Source of the DNA: Aphelocoma coerulescens
Lineage: Eukaryota; Chordata; Aves; Passeriformes; Corvidae
Direction: 5' to 3'
Assembly (NCBI RefSeq): GCF_041296385.1
Contig: NW_027184085.1
Span: 52,791,109 to 52,855,108, forward strand
DNA: 64,000 bases
Positions 23,408 to 36,721 of the stretch are shown piece by piece. The notes under the pieces were generated by a model. It was not told the origin of the DNA. It searched no databases and was given only the letters and a program-made list of their open reading frames with translations. Both the position numbers and the translations under genes were made by a program. Every line of letters starts with the position of its first letter. Within the stretch, counting starts at the first letter, position 1.

Positions 23408-25236
23408 AAAGCTAGCAGCCAGCTCATTTTCAAAGGCAGACTTTCTTACTGTTCAGGTGTGCATGCAAAATTGGCACTTAGGGGCTCTTTTTCTGAACAC
23501 TGATAGAAAGGAGAAGGTAGGTATCCAGCCAGGAGAGAAAATGAAACAGGGAAGTGTGTTTATGTAGACGTTCCTATGAGTAAATTCTTGTGGCAAGAAT
23601 CTCATATCTTCTTGCACAATCACTTCTCCAAATTGAGTTTTGGTGTTTGGATTTTGTTGTGTGGTGGGGGGTTTTTGTTGTTTTTGTTTGGTTTATTGTT
23701 TTGTTGGGGTTTTTTTAACTGGGGGAAGGTGGGGCTTTTTATTTGTTTTGTTGGGGCTTGTGGAGTTTTTTTCTGGGTAGTTGCTTTGGTTTTTTGTTTT
23801 GTTTTGTTGCCTTGTTTAGTCTTTTTACACAAAGTGTTCACTTTCTGTGATAAATTACAGTTTAGAATGTTTCATACTGTTACTCTGTTATCTAAACACA
23901 ATGCTGTAGTGCTGCTGAACTACCTGAAGCAGAAAGAGAATCACCTGCGGGATAACAGAGGTTTCAAGTATTTGAAATTTTCTCTTTCATCTTGTTTCTG
24001 TACGCCATGTTACAGGTACCTACCTTGCTATCTGCAAATTGCATTCACAAATTCATCCTACTAAGAGACGGCCCTTTTCAGTGTCATTTTAGTACATTAT
24101 ATTAAGACCCTTTGATAGTAAATGAAGGGTGTACCAACTATCAGTGTCTTGAGATTGCTTTTATAAAGAATAAGAGAAACATATGTGAGTGACCCTATAT
24201 GAGATATCAAAGGGAACTGTTCCCAGCCAGTAGGGGATCATAGGAAAAAGATGAAATAGGGAAATAGGCAGCTTCTATTTCCTAAACTGCAGCAGAAAGT
24301 TACTTTCAAATGACACCTACGACTGCTTAATGTATCCTAGTCTTTCACTGAAATACACCAGAGTGAAATGTGCCATAGTATGCATGGCTACTTGTTTGTT
24401 TGTTTGTCTTCTAACTTCCTTTCACTTTCTTAGAGGAATTGAGAGCTGGAATTTTGGAAAGGAGATGCATTCAAGTATCATTAAATCAGTAACTTCCTGA
24501 GAATTAACTCAATATCTTAGTTTGCTATTATTTGGCAACTATGAAAAATGTGACAATGGAATTATTTTGAATAACTCAGTCAGTATCAAGTGTCATTTTC
24601 CTTCCCTTTAGATTAGAAAGATGGATGCATTTGATTTTTTTTCTGCACTATTTTTCAGGTAAAAAACCCTCTCTTCCTAGCTGTCAAAAGTGTCACTTTC
24701 CCTATTCTTTGTGGTAGGTTTCTACTTCTTATTTTGAAACAGAGGTGCTAATTAATCTTCCCACATTCAAGCACTGCAAACATATTTCAATTTCAAATGA
24801 GGCAAGACCCACTCTTGAAACGCCCACACTTATAATTTTAGATAGCTTTGTACCACATATTGGAACTGGCCTGAATTTTCTTCATGGCATTGACATTATC
24901 AACAGTGAGCTTGTAAAGCTTTGTATCTAATAGGCAGCCTCTACATAATAGCTCACCAACTCATATGGGAGTTAAGAGAGTTGGAAATGTACAAGAAAGA
25001 GTAAATTAAGAAAACCAATTACCGTTAGCCTGCATACTGGGCTCCTGCTTTTCAATATCCACATATATTAGTCTATTCATATGCATGCCACTCAATTTCC
25101 CAAAATCTGCATGACTCTTATGCCTCATTCAATTACTACTTAGTTATTTACTTAGCTCATATTTAAGGCCAAGAAACCCAAACTGAATTGCAGGAAATTC
25201 CATTTAAACAGAAGAAAACACTTTTCTTATTGTGAG
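23408..25236. other. Unassigned sequence, with a GT-rich tract
   Basis: The segment at 23640-23815 is a T/G low-complexity tract (listed separately). A (GTTT)4 run lies at about 24389-24406. The remainder is AT-rich without recognisable exons. The 162-codon frame at 23576-24064 is largely translation of the GT tract (F, G, L, V-rich) and is not a convincing gene. Confidence 0.55.
23640..23815 (+). repeat. T/G-rich low-complexity tract
   Basis: Irregular runs of TTTTG, GTTT and GGGG with almost no C or A on the plus strand. The strong strand asymmetry yields a long hydrophobic plus frame and a K, N, P-rich minus frame, both artefacts. Confidence 0.85.
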
Positions 25237-25395
25237 ATTGATTGAGCACTGAACCTTGTTGCCCAGAGAGGTTGCATATTCCCCATCCTTGGAGATATTC
25301 AAAACCCAACTGAATATCAGTTTGGGCAACCTGGATCCTCCTCAGAGCAGGGGCTAGGTGATGATGATCTCTAGAGATGACTGTGACTTGTGAAA
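25237..25395 (+). repeat. CR1 LINE 3' fragment, plus strand
   Basis: The CR1 3' region is recognised by 'gttgcccagagaggttg' (25259), 'ccatccttggagatattca' (25283), a 'caacctggatcctcctcagagcagggg' section (about 25329-25355) and 'gatgatctctagaga' near 25365. It is a truncated piece of about 160 bp with a decayed tail that lacks a clear octamer repeat. Confidence 0.85.
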
Positions 25396-27465
25396 TAATT
25401 TTTTTTAATGAGTGAGTTGCATGTTGATTTCAGAGTCTACCTGTTGGTTTGGGGTTTTTAAGCTCCTGAAGTTTATGGTCCTCTTTCCTTCAAGGAAATG
25501 TATGCCCTAGCATACCATACATCATTCATCAGTCTTCATAACTCAGTTGGCATGAATATTCATAGCAAGATAACAGCTCACAGCAGGGTCCTAACCAGAG
25601 CAGCTGAAGTTCTGCTGTACTTGCACTTCAATATCTGATTTGCTTTTTTTCACCTCCACTTAGAAATCCTCTCTTTCTATATTATCCTTTAATCTTCTCC
25701 TCTGATGACTTAATATTAATAATCATGTGACATTGAGTATGTCAGGTCAGTTCAAGTCTTTGTTATGCTAGACACTGTGGCGGTCCCTAAGTTTTCCATC
25801 CTGCAAACTGATTGTATCCTTTTTCCTTAGGCTGTCCTGTTACACTGCATATTTTTGTCTTCTAAATCACTATTGATGAAGACTGGGTCACAAAATCTAT
25901 TACCAGATATAAACAGAGTAAGAAAAAGAAACCATTAGTCTTTCAAGACATATGTAGAGAAATAGAACACATTTCTGAAGAAAGCATGAGGCAAAATCCA
26001 TATGCAAAATACCACTCCAGGGCCATCAGTGCTGTACAGGCTTTCCTCTTACTTTTTTCCTTCACCAGACCTAAGCTCACTGACCATGCTCTTTCCACAG
26101 GGTGGGTGGGATATTCCCTCTGAACAGCTGTACTAAGGTACTCTGGACTAGTGAATCCTTTGTTGTGTCAAGAACTAAGCTGTGTTCCCAGTTACACTGG
26201 TGTAAATATAAATTAATTTATTACATAATTGTTATTAAAGTCAATGGGATTGTGGCAAATTTGCATCATCATTTGGTCAATCAAAGTAAAATATAGCACC
26301 ACGAGTTTGTTAGTTTATTAGACTTCAGTATCATTTTGCAGGTGTGAATGAAAAAAAGCAACTTTGCTAAAGGAATGGAAATATTCACTGCACAAAGCAT
26401 TTTTAAACATAAATTCTTTTTGGATTTGGGGGATTTTGTCATTCTAAGAAGGGATCCTCTTTTATTTGTGCTCTGATCACCAAACTGGCAGCGACAGCAA
26501 TGCGTGGCAATACGCAAATACAAAACTGTCATGTCATGATGTTCAAATTCAGTAAGATGCTGTTCCCCTTCACTAGACAGAACACACTCCAGTCAGAGAT
26601 AAACTACTGTGATATCTCTTCAGGATGATACTACGGTCATTGAGGTTAATTGGTGTGTGTTATTACAAACATTATGGCCTTTGATTCAAGCAACTTAAGA
26701 TGTATTTTTGAAGAATACATTTTACAGCCAGGTAAATTGAGACATGCGGCAGTGACAATTTAGAGGATCATACAAAACTGCAAATAATACAGACATTGTA
26801 AATAGCTAGAAAGGCTTAGGGCTAGTCAGTAGTGGGAGAACTATTGCCCTTGTCTCTTTCCCCCTATAGATTAAAAGGACATATTTGCTGCCCTGTTAAT
26901 TGTCATAACTCTGTTTGCTCAAATGTCATCCTGAGTAATAGTACACCTGAGCATTTGTCCCAAGAGCTCTTCCTTCAAATCATTTCCCGACAGGATGGCC
27001 TTAGAAATGGGAGAGGTTGAAGGAAAACACTGGAGATCTAAAGATAAACTGTATTTTGAGTGTCTTTTGTTTGGGTGCATAATTCAGAATGAAATTTCTT
27101 AAAGTTATGAATCTTAATTTAAAGTGTTTGTTTGTCACTACATAAAAAAACATTGAGTTCTTCACACACCATCTGCTTACATTTTCCTCAAAGGGTTTTG
27201 CATATTTTCAGGAAGAAATTACTCTAAATATCCTGCAGTTTTCTCTGAAATGTTTCATTATTTCTCAGCAACCCAGTTAATGAAGTACAGTATGTGCCCT
27301 TGTAAATAAATTAAAATGATTTTAAATTGCTGACAGAATCCTCCTATGTCATGAAAATGTACTAAATCTTCTGAAAAGGAGAGGTCCTTTTTGTCTTTGG
27401 TCAGAAGATCAGGGACTGCAAGCGTTTTTCTTACTTAGTTATAGAAAGTTCAACTAGGCATGATG
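25396..27465. other. Unassigned sequence, no gene seen
   Basis: Unique AT-rich sequence. Open frames of 60-83 codons lack domains. Confidence 0.55.
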
Positions 27466-29345
27466 GGAACATGAACAATATCAGGCTTGTCCCTGACAAA
27501 CTGAGGGATAGTATAAAAAAAATAGAGGGACAGGGTACTTGTAAGGGCCCTATGAGATGTACCAGCCACACTGGAGCACACCTGCTGTCTTGCAGAGATG
27601 TACCAAGGATCCTGAGATAATCCTGAGATAATAGAAACCAGCAGGGAAACATAGGATAAACCCCCAGAGTAGCAAAAGAAGGCTTAAGAGGGAATACCTT
27701 GACAAGCACAAGCCCACAACCACTAGAGAGGACTATGGGTTGTCCCTTTGCACTCCCACTGGGATATTGTCACCTCTATAAAGTGCTGTACACCAGTGCA
27801 CACAGAATGGGGAATAAACAGTAGAAACTAGACATCTGTGTGCAGTCATGGGGCTTTGATCTCACTGAAATTACAGAGACATGGTGGGATAGCTCACAGG
27901 ACTGGGATGTTGTCATGGAGAGCTACGTACTGTTTAGGCAAGACAGACCAGGTAGGAGTGGTGGTGGTGCTGCCCTCTGTGTGAGGAAACATGGAATGTA
28001 TCAAGCTCTGCCTTGGTGAGGATGATGAGCAAGTCAAAATCTTATGAGTTAGGATAAAAGAGCAGACTTGTAAGGGTGACGCTGTTGTGAGTGTGTGCTA
28101 CTACAGACTGGTGAAGAGGAAGAAGTGGATGAGGCCTTCTACAGGCAACCAAAAGCAGTCTCAAAATCATGGGCCCTGGTTCGTGTGTGGGACTTTAAAT
28201 ACCCTGACTTCTGCCGCAGGATATACACAGTGAAGCACAAACCATCCAGGAGGTTCCTGGGAAGCACTGACAATACCTTTCTGTCATAGGCTGTGGAAGA
28301 TCCCACAAGGAATTGTGTTGCTTGACCTCATACAGATCAATAGGGAAGGCCTTGTTGGATATATGAAGGCTGAGGGCAGCCTTGGCTGTAGTGACCATGA
28401 GATTACAGAGTCCAGTGTTGAACAAAGAAGAAGCAGAACAAGGCATAAGATTATATCCATCAATGACTTGGATGAAGGGGCAGAGGCCTCCTCAGCAATG
28501 TCACTGACAACACAAAGCTGGGAGGAGTGGCCAATACCCCAGGGGGCTGTGCCTTTAGAAGGACCTCGACAGACTTGAGACATGGGCACAGAGGGCCCTT
28601 GTGAAATTCAGCAAAGGCAAATGCAGGATCAAGCACCTGGGGAGGAACAACCCCAGGCACCAGCACAGGCTGGGGGTGACCTGCTGGAAAGCAGCTCTGT
28701 GGAGGAGCTGGGGGTGCTGGTGGACAACAAGCTCTCCATGAGCCAGCAGTGCCTTGGTGACCAAGGCCAGTGGCATCCTGGGGTACTTTAGGAAAAGCAT
28801 TGCCAGCAGGTTGAGGGAGGTGGTCCTGCCCCTCTACTCAGCCCTGGTGAGCCTCACCTGGAATGCTGTGTCCAGTTCTGAACTCCACAATAGAAGTGAG
28901 ACGTGGAGCTCCTGGAGCAGGTCCAGCAGAGATATACTAAGTTGGTCATGGGACCGGAGCGTCTTTCTTATGAGGAAAGGCTGAGTTGGGCCCGTTCAGC
29001 CTTGAGAAGAGACGACTGACGTGGGACCTCATCAATATCTATGAGTATCAGAAGGGAGGGTGTCAAGAAGATGGACCGGGCTCCTTTTGGTGGTGCCAAG
29101 CAATAGGACAAGAGGCAATGGACAGACACTGATGCACAGGAAGTTCCACTTGAACATGCAGAAAAATTTCTTTACGTTCACATAACCACACACAGGAATA
29201 GGTTACCCAGAGAGATTGTGGACTCACCCTCACTAGAGATATTAATCTGGACACAAACCTGTGTTCTAGGATGACCCTGCTTGAGCTGGGAAGTTGGACT
29301 GTGGTCCCTTCCAACCTGGCTGATTTTGTGATTCTGTGAAAGTAA
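27466..29345 (+). repeat. CR1 LINE, plus strand, longest copy, endonuclease joined to late RT
   Basis: The most complete CR1 here, about 1.9 kb. The endonuclease begins near 27780 (LYTSA.RMGNKQ-like, with a stop) and includes EITETWWDSS at about 27869 and LFRQDRPGRSGGG at about 27930. It continues through 28095-28289 (EEEVDEAFYRQ) to LGCSDHEIT near 28381. At about 28457 the frame runs straight into the late RT palm (INDLDEG), so the early RT is deleted. The catalytic FADD region that should follow is frameshifted and altered at about 28500. The thumb and C-terminal part follows ([23 protein letters not shown], 28682 onward; [13 protein letters not shown] at 28815). The 3' UTR ends with 'gattttgtgattctgtgaa' at about 29321-29340. 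Stops and frameshifts make it inactive. Minus frames at 28195-28800 and 29063-29386 are antisense shadows. Confidence 0.92.
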
Positions 29346-31219
29346 GAGGTGAGAAAGACACATGGGAATAGTGATTCAGATGACACTGTGAGTAGGAAAT
29401 GGAGAAGAAATGCTCTAATGATATTTCAATATTTTTAACAGTTTTAACAACCTACAGTGTCAAGTAATTGCCAGCTCCTAAATGCCTTCTCATGGCAGTG
29501 TTTAGGTAACATAGGAAGTCTCTTTTTAGGTTTATACCTAAATGCTAGTTTGCCATGCAGCATTTTTTACACTGTTTTTAAATACTTCATCCTGTTCACT
29601 GCAGGCTCAAATTCTTCCTTATATTTATAAAGCTCTCCACATAAAACAAAACAGCTCATCTCAAGACAGTAAAAAGGCCACACATGTGAGTAACAAAGTG
29701 CAAGAAATCATGTCAAACTGCAGTTGTATAGCAGAAGATAACAGAAGACCCTAGTTAAACTGAGTAATTTTTAAGATGTGCTTAATTTTAAGCAGTTCTC
29801 TCATGTGACATTTCTGGAGCTATTTAGGGTGAGTTAGTAAACACTTTACGAAAGTGGGGCATTATCTTCAAAAGGTTTGGCTTGCAGTAATCTTTTGCAA
29901 AAGGACTCACTGATGTACTTGTTCATATACAGTACCGTTTAGAGCACAAATACAAGGGCAGTAGGACCAATTATACAGTTTATTTTTATTTGTGAAAAGA
30001 AAAACATGAGTTTTCTTGGCATTTGAGGCACCTCAAATGTCCAAAGCACAACTGCATGCATTTGTTAAAAGGGGTGCCAACAGCAGCCCTGGATCTAGAA
30101 TACAGGTGCAAATCAAGGATAGCTACAATAACCAGTGCCAGGTCCTGATTATGGAATATCCTTGACTCTGAGTCCTTCAGCATTTTATGCTTCCTTTGGA
30201 AATGATGAGGGACCACATGGAGTGCTAGATTTGAGTTATTTTGATCTCTGATACGGGTCCCTCCTAAAGTAACAAGATTTGCTGTGTTTCCCTAATATTC
30301 ACCTATTTATTTTTTTTCAGCTATCAGGCATGCCATTTTCTGCCTCATTCATCCATGGCATATGCATATTAAACATATTAATTTTCCAGGGTGTATCCTT
30401 GGTGCCTGCATTAGGAGACTAGTTTCCTTAAGCTCTTCCTGTGGTCTGTGGAGAGAGGTTTATTCAAGGAAACTCAGAGTATCTGGAGAACGTTTCTGCC
30501 CTGGATCGTTTTTCTGTGGGAGCATTTTGCTTTGACCACATCAGGATTCAGAGAGACAAGTCTTGGAACAAAAACACCTACTTAGGTGCCTAAAATTAGG
30601 TAGTGTGAGTTCAACATCAATTAACAGTCAACAGCATTTCATACCTGAATATGTTTCTCTGCATTTCTGGAAGAATGGACTGTGGATTTTCAAAGGTCAT
30701 GGGATTCTGACTGGAAAGGGAAATTCTCATTGTGTCTTTGCGGAATACCTCTAAAAAGTTCCTAAAAGTCCATCTTATTACAAATGGGGGACTCAAGTTT
30801 ACAAAGCTAATATCTACAATGGGGAGTGGGTTTGTCCCCTGGAAGTAGTGGGTGACTACATTTCTTCAGGGAAGAGCTACTTTCCTTTCCTGTGCAGCAT
30901 GCTGGAAGGTCTGTCCGTCATGTCTTCTGGCGTCTTCTTCCTGACCCTTGTAGTGAGTTAATCCCACCCTAGCTCCTAGATGCTTTTCTGTACAGACTGT
31001 GTTACAACCTGACCCTGCAGGTGAGGATTATAGATCCCTTGGGGTGGATTAGAGTGAAACAACACTGAATGACTAGTGTTTGTACATAGGCATATAAACA
31101 CCAGTCACTAAGTGTGAATGCACATGTAGGATTTCCTCTAGAACACTCTGGTTGCAAGGGAAAGGAGGTATGTAGCTGTTTGGGTTGTTATCAGTAGAAA
31201 TATAGCAATATAAAAACAT
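29346..31219. other. Unassigned sequence, no gene seen
   Basis: AT-rich unique sequence. A near-palindrome CATTTGAGG/CCTCAAATG with a 2-nt spacer lies at 30020-30039. I see no exon or repeat that I can name. Confidence 0.5.
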
Positions 31220-31220
31220 A

Positions 31221-31290
31221 CAAGGAAAAGAAAGAAAGGAAAAGATAGAAAGAAAAAGAAAGAAAGAACAAGAAAGAATAAGAGCAAAAA
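31221..31290 (+). repeat. AAAG-type purine-rich simple repeat
   Basis: Irregular (GAAA)n and AAAAG units make an almost pure purine strand. The minus-strand frame at 31138-31380 (F, L, S-rich) is translation of this tract. Confidence 0.85.
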
Positions 31291-34200
31291 GATGTCACTA
31301 TCCATAGATCCACTGGTAAGACTTGATTGTTTCAATTTCAATGTCCACTGATTGAAGTGATGATCACAGTCTGGATCCATCAGGGGCAGGGAAGCCCAGG
31401 AAACACAGAGTTCAATGGGTCAATATAAGTTCAGGTTTACAGGAACACCCAGGCACCTCCTCTGGGGGCATGGAAGTTTTACACCATCTGATGGAACGCT
31501 GTGGATCATGCACAGCCCTCTGGTGGAAGGCTCCAGAAGTGAGTCTGGGGGCATTGGGAGTCTTTGGTGGTCTATGACACCTTCTAAGACATGACAGCTG
31601 CCTCTCACATCAGCGTAGTTGAGCCAATTATGGTCCATCAGAAGGTCTGGATACCTTTAGGTTCACAGGTGCATGTCCTTCCCCAGAGGAGAGTTTTCAC
31701 ATCTGAGCCGATTGTTCCTGGAGGACATTGGTGTGATAAAAAGCGCTGTCCCACCTAGTGGGATCTGCTTCTTATCAGCCTCCTGCCTTATCTTACTCAA
31801 AACCCAGCTTGTTGTTAAAGAAAGGTCGGTTTGTCATGGTCATTTTCCAGTGGTGGGTGTGCACTCCCTCTGCACCTGAACTGTTCTTCTCTGTTCTGAT
31901 GCAGATCAGAGGCTTCACCATCACACACCCAAACCCTCTCCTCCTCCCCTTTGGCTGAGGGGTGCAAACCTGGCCTCAGAAAATCACCCACTGCTTTCAC
32001 ACATGGCAGATTGTTTGTCATTAGGCATTACCATTTCAGCCTCTCACAGATTGCTGTTACCTGAAGGTGGGAACAGAGAGTCTTCTTTCTTGCCCCTTCA
32101 GCCTCCAACATTGCTCATGATCCATCCTTTAAGCTCTAACTGCAGTTATCCCTGGGATATTTCAGAGGTAACCGTTGTTGCTGCAGTGGGGAATTGACTA
32201 AAAAGACATTAGATTGACTGGTATATTATTCCTCTGGTCTCAAATTATATATGGAAAAGAAGGTTCATTATTGCTGCTGTCCTCTGACAACAATATCAAG
32301 GGTTAGGCTTGAGCTACTTTTCTTAATGCACATTTCTATGGCTGTCATTCTGCAAATGCAGTGTAGGGAGAAAAGGAAGTAAAGTGGCTGATGCCTGGTT
32401 TAAATTTTTTTTAATCACAATGAAGTGAAATGTGTTTAAGAGCTCTGTAATGCCTATATGCTCCTTGTAGTACACCTCCCATCAAGGTGCTAATTTCCTT
32501 GCCTGTAGTGACAGTAAATAAAAGCAACACTTTCTTAAACCCAGCTGTTAGGGTATCAAAGGAAGCAAAATGAAAGGAAGAAATTAAGTGAATGCAGTGT
32601 ATAAAAGGAAAACACATAGAGTGATAATGACATGAAAAATTACACCAGAAAATGGAAATTAGTATATGAATGGAGACGGTGAGGTGAAAATTTTGAGTCA
32701 CTATTTAAAATTCCTGTAAAAATGCTACTTATGTGAATGTCAGTCAATATCAAGACTTGATTTCCACTCTAACACAGGCAGAAAATGATGTTATATAGTT
32801 GTACTTCTTTCACATGGTTACAGTGTTTGTAGGTTGTCTTTAAAGAATTTATTTTTCATTAAGATTATTTTCAAACAATTTTTAGTGAAGAAAACTCTTT
32901 GCATTCAGATTTATCCAGTCCATACTCTATGTTTAGTATCAATTTCAGTTCCACCAAAAGCACCTGAAAAATCAGGATTTGTTTACCTAGTATATGTGAG
33001 GGAGAATCACTGGTTTTATACTATTGGTTATGATAAGGAATCTTACAGAAGCTAGAAGAACTGGCACACTTGTTTTCAAAGAGCATTTCCAGTAATGCAG
33101 ATAAATAGGCTGTTGCTCCTTCTTCAGATTTAGAAGAGCCTTATCCCTTTTAGGGACAGCCTGCGATTCAGCAAGTGACGTTTTGTAGTCCTGCAGAAGG
33201 GGAAGATACCAGATGGTAAGAGGATGTTATGAACAGGATGGTGTAGTAAAAGGCATCTAGGAGGACTAAGTCTTGGTTATGCACAGAGGAAGGGTGTATC
33301 TGCAGTGTATTCCCTTAAAAAGATGAGAGAAAAAAGAAATGCACTCTCATCAGTTGTGGGTTGCGGTAAGAACCATTTCACTCTCTATGTTTTGTTGCAG
33401 TGAATGCAGGTAGAAAACATTATGTGAACTATTCAATTTTACCTTCTCTGGATGGTAGATTCCAAATGAACATGATTTTGACTGACTCTGTAGCTGTCAG
33501 ATGTTCTGTCTCCTCAAGAGAAGTGCTAGACCCCTGTGACAGTACCTCTCAAATTCACTTCCTCTGCTGCTCTCACTAAGGTTTAGTGGGCAGTTCCTGC
33601 TTTATCCTTCTCAGAAGAAGACACTGAAACTAGCAGTCTACGGCAAGATCCTCAAGGCAGGCTGCCAGAACTTACTTCTTACTTGAACAAAAGAGTCCTG
33701 AAAATGAGGAAGATCTGGGAGCTGTGATCTGTGTTTAAAGGCAGAAGGAAGGCAAGAGATCTTTTAATTCAATCATAGTTGCCATATAATTCCTTCTCAT
33801 TTGTATTCATATTGGTGGCCAAGAGATGTTTTCAAACTTTTGTCCTAGTCTCCAGCAGCCATTGTAATACTAGGCCAAAACCAGTCCATGTATCCAACAA
33901 CTTATATTCTAATTTGTAACAAAATTAATTACCTCTTTCTCACATGCCCATTCTCCTTGTCTCACCTTATCTGCATTGGGGGATTATTTCACTTTCCTAG
34001 GAGGTAGACATGCCTCTTCCAGGTTAAAAGAGGTATTATTCCCTAGATGGAGAACAGTAGAAAGCAAACCCCTGGACCTTGGAAAAGGATACTTCCTCTT
34101 TAAAAAGTGAGCAAAATCTATGCACCTCTGCAAAAAAAACTTAGTTGAGGTGTTCCACCTAGTTCCACATGTGACAACCAAGAGAAATGGGAAAGTCGTG

Positions 34201-36716
34201 AACAAAACTTGTCTGGAGACTCTGCCCCTAGGGCTGTCATGAATATCATACACATGAACTTTGTTCTCAGCTTTTTCCATTTCTAAAACTATCTTTGTGA
34301 AAAGGGAAGTGTCAAAATTTGGACCATAGATACTATGTTAGGAAAGCACTAATAAAATAGAAAAACCAGAATTTTAATGCCCACAATAAGCTAGAGGCTT
34401 CAGGTTTCCTCTTAGAAACACAACTGAAACTCAAATAGCATAGGCTACTGGCTTTCCTGCTTCTCAAGGATTGCTCCTTAATTAAAATTAGAGTTCTCAT
34501 TTTATACTGTGCTGATTTTAGCTATCTTTTTTTTGAGCAGTATTATTTAATGAAGTGAATAGAATTAAAACTTTTCTATATAATGAGCCAGAATATCAGT
34601 CTCTTGAAACAGAGAGCAGATAGACACAAGTAATCTGATCGCTGATGGGACTAGGGATATGCAAAAGTAAGATTATTTATCTCATCTTAATATTTCTCGT
34701 TGCTATTGTTATTGAGGCCAAGTCTGAAAGGGCTTAATCTAAAATACCATTGAAGATAATTGGATTATATTTGTCAAGATCAAAGCATAAGAAGGCTCCA
34801 CAATTTCACCCAATATAAGTTATTTTGATTTAAATAGCTTCTCAGAACTCCTTAAAACTCATTCTTCCACAAAACAGAAATACATGGTACTGGCTTCAAG
34901 GAACCAACAGTCTAAGACTTGCTAACATTCTCTATATTCTTATTTTACAGCATATCAACAATCCCACAAGTTTTCCTTGGGTTGTTTTCTGCACTTTGGC
35001 AAGTCTTGCCTTTTATATGGAGAGGTGAAGGTAGTTGTGTAGCAGCTTAACTGTGAGGGTCATGTCTGAGCAAAAAGATTTGGGTAATTTTCATAGGTTT
35101 GGTTGTTACCCCTGATTATGTTTCATTTATCACTATATTAAGAAACAAGTAGTAAAAATGTCAAAATCTACAAAATTGAAGAAAAGATTCATCTCTTTCT
35201 TAAAACACTTTCTTGTTTCACTTGCTGAAGTTGGAAAAAGCACATGAGGCACTAGAAATATTTGGATTTTAGCTGCAACACATGGGAGATGTGATAAAGT
35301 CTGGTAAAAAAGAAGAGAAAGAAAATTGATGAAGTGACAGTTCAGGAAGAAAAGGTGTGATATTGGTACTAAGAGCACTCCTAGAAGGCTGTAGAAGGGA
35401 AAACGTGATCATTAACAGGTTTTCTTCTTTTTTTTTTTTCTTTTTTTTTTTGTAGTACTTGTTATGCTTGTGAATAATTTAATGCTTTGGACTTGTGTGA
35501 CTGTGTACAAGGAGACAAACTGTAAATTTTGACTGCATAAATATTAAAGTGGGAGTGGGAGTAAGAGTTTCCATCTCACTTTGTTGCCTAAAGACTATAT
35601 GTAAAGTATAAGTACTCTCAATATCTATACTGTCTTGTAAGAGCATTCCTGCCTAAGCATTCTCAAGGCAGGTTTTCCTTACCATCATCAATGTCTTTAC
35701 AGTGAAAGACATGGGGAAGTAGCTCAGACCAGGAGGTTTCCTGGGCTTTTCAGGACCCCCTCACTTTCCTCCATTCAGTGTGGATGTCCCAGAAGGAGAG
35801 CAGAGTTGTGTCTGCTGACACTGGTGTCCACCAACACGTCTCACTGTAGAAACATGCACACTTGTGCAAGGATATGGTATTGGCCATCTCTTCAGACACT
35901 CCATGGGATGTAGAGAGCTGTACTGCCTCATCAGGAGCATCACAATGGCCAGGAGGACTGACTCCCCAGGGACAGTGTCTAGGGAACATGCCTCCCTGCT
36001 TGTGTGTAAGTTGTGTTTGTCCTGATGGACGGGATGATCCCTGATGTACTCCAGAACTGATTCGTCTTGCTTGTGACCCCCACTTTAAGGAAGCTGGATA
36101 AATTTTGGACTGACTGTTGTCATGCAACACAAATTTACCTAGCAACTACTTTCTTGCAGTTCAAGTGAGAAGCATAGTATTCCTTGCTGCTAGGGTCACA
36201 TGAAGTGGACATCTGCTGCTGTTCCACAGCTTTGTACGTCCTGCACACTTATTCTGTTCCCCTTACCTCCCAGCCAGCTCAGTCTGGCTTGCTGTCTCAT
36301 TTCTGAATGACCATTACTTCTGTCCCACAGTCTTTCACACAGACACAGAGAAAAGCCAAGGGGAAAGGTGTGTTATTTGTTTTCAGGACACCTCCCAAGC
36401 TGTACAGTTTCCACCACTCCTGGCTCACATGTCTCCCTTTGTCTTGCCCTCACTCATTCCCACATTCCACCCCATGTGCTGCAGAGGGAAGAGTAAATAC
36501 AGTTCCATGAGTGGCACAAAGCCAATGCCTTCAATACAAGGTCAGTCAGCTCAGGTGTCAGAGTGCACATCAAAAACACTCTTCAGAGCTGCCTGGGATG
36601 CTGACTGTTCAAGTGACACAGGGAAGCCTACCCTTATCTTCTCCTTTGTGCTTTCAGTTGTCTCTCAGTCCCTTCCAACTCCCACAAGCAATGCCCACAA
36701 CTCTTTGTCCACCTTT
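31291..36716. other. Unassigned sequence, two moderately GC-richer patches
   Basis: No gene is recognised. The patches at about 31380-32200 and 35700-36300 are richer in G+C and carry longer frames. One is a 131-codon minus frame at 35750-36145; others are overlapping 60-70-codon frames near 31420-32020. None shows a domain, signal peptide plus splice structure, or repeat signature that I can name. A T-rich run lies at 35420-35451. These patches could be old, unclassified retroelement relics. Confidence 0.4.
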
Positions 36717-36721
36717 CCCAT
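36717..36721. repeat. Probable target site duplication (CCCAT) left of LTR copy 3
   Basis: CCCAT precedes the LTR, and CACAT follows it at 38069-38073. Four of five bases match, consistent with one mutation since insertion. Confidence 0.55.

Noticed and set aside
23576..24064. 162-codon plus-strand frame as a membrane protein
   Set aside because: The hydrophobic part is translation of the T/G-rich low-complexity tract at 23640-23815.
28195..28800. Several minus-strand frames of 68-101 codons
   Set aside because: All are antisense shadows of the plus-strand CR1 ORF2 at 27466-29345.
31380..32200. GC-richer patch as a definite LTR
   Set aside because: No TG...CA termini, polyadenylation signal arrangement or target duplication could be located.
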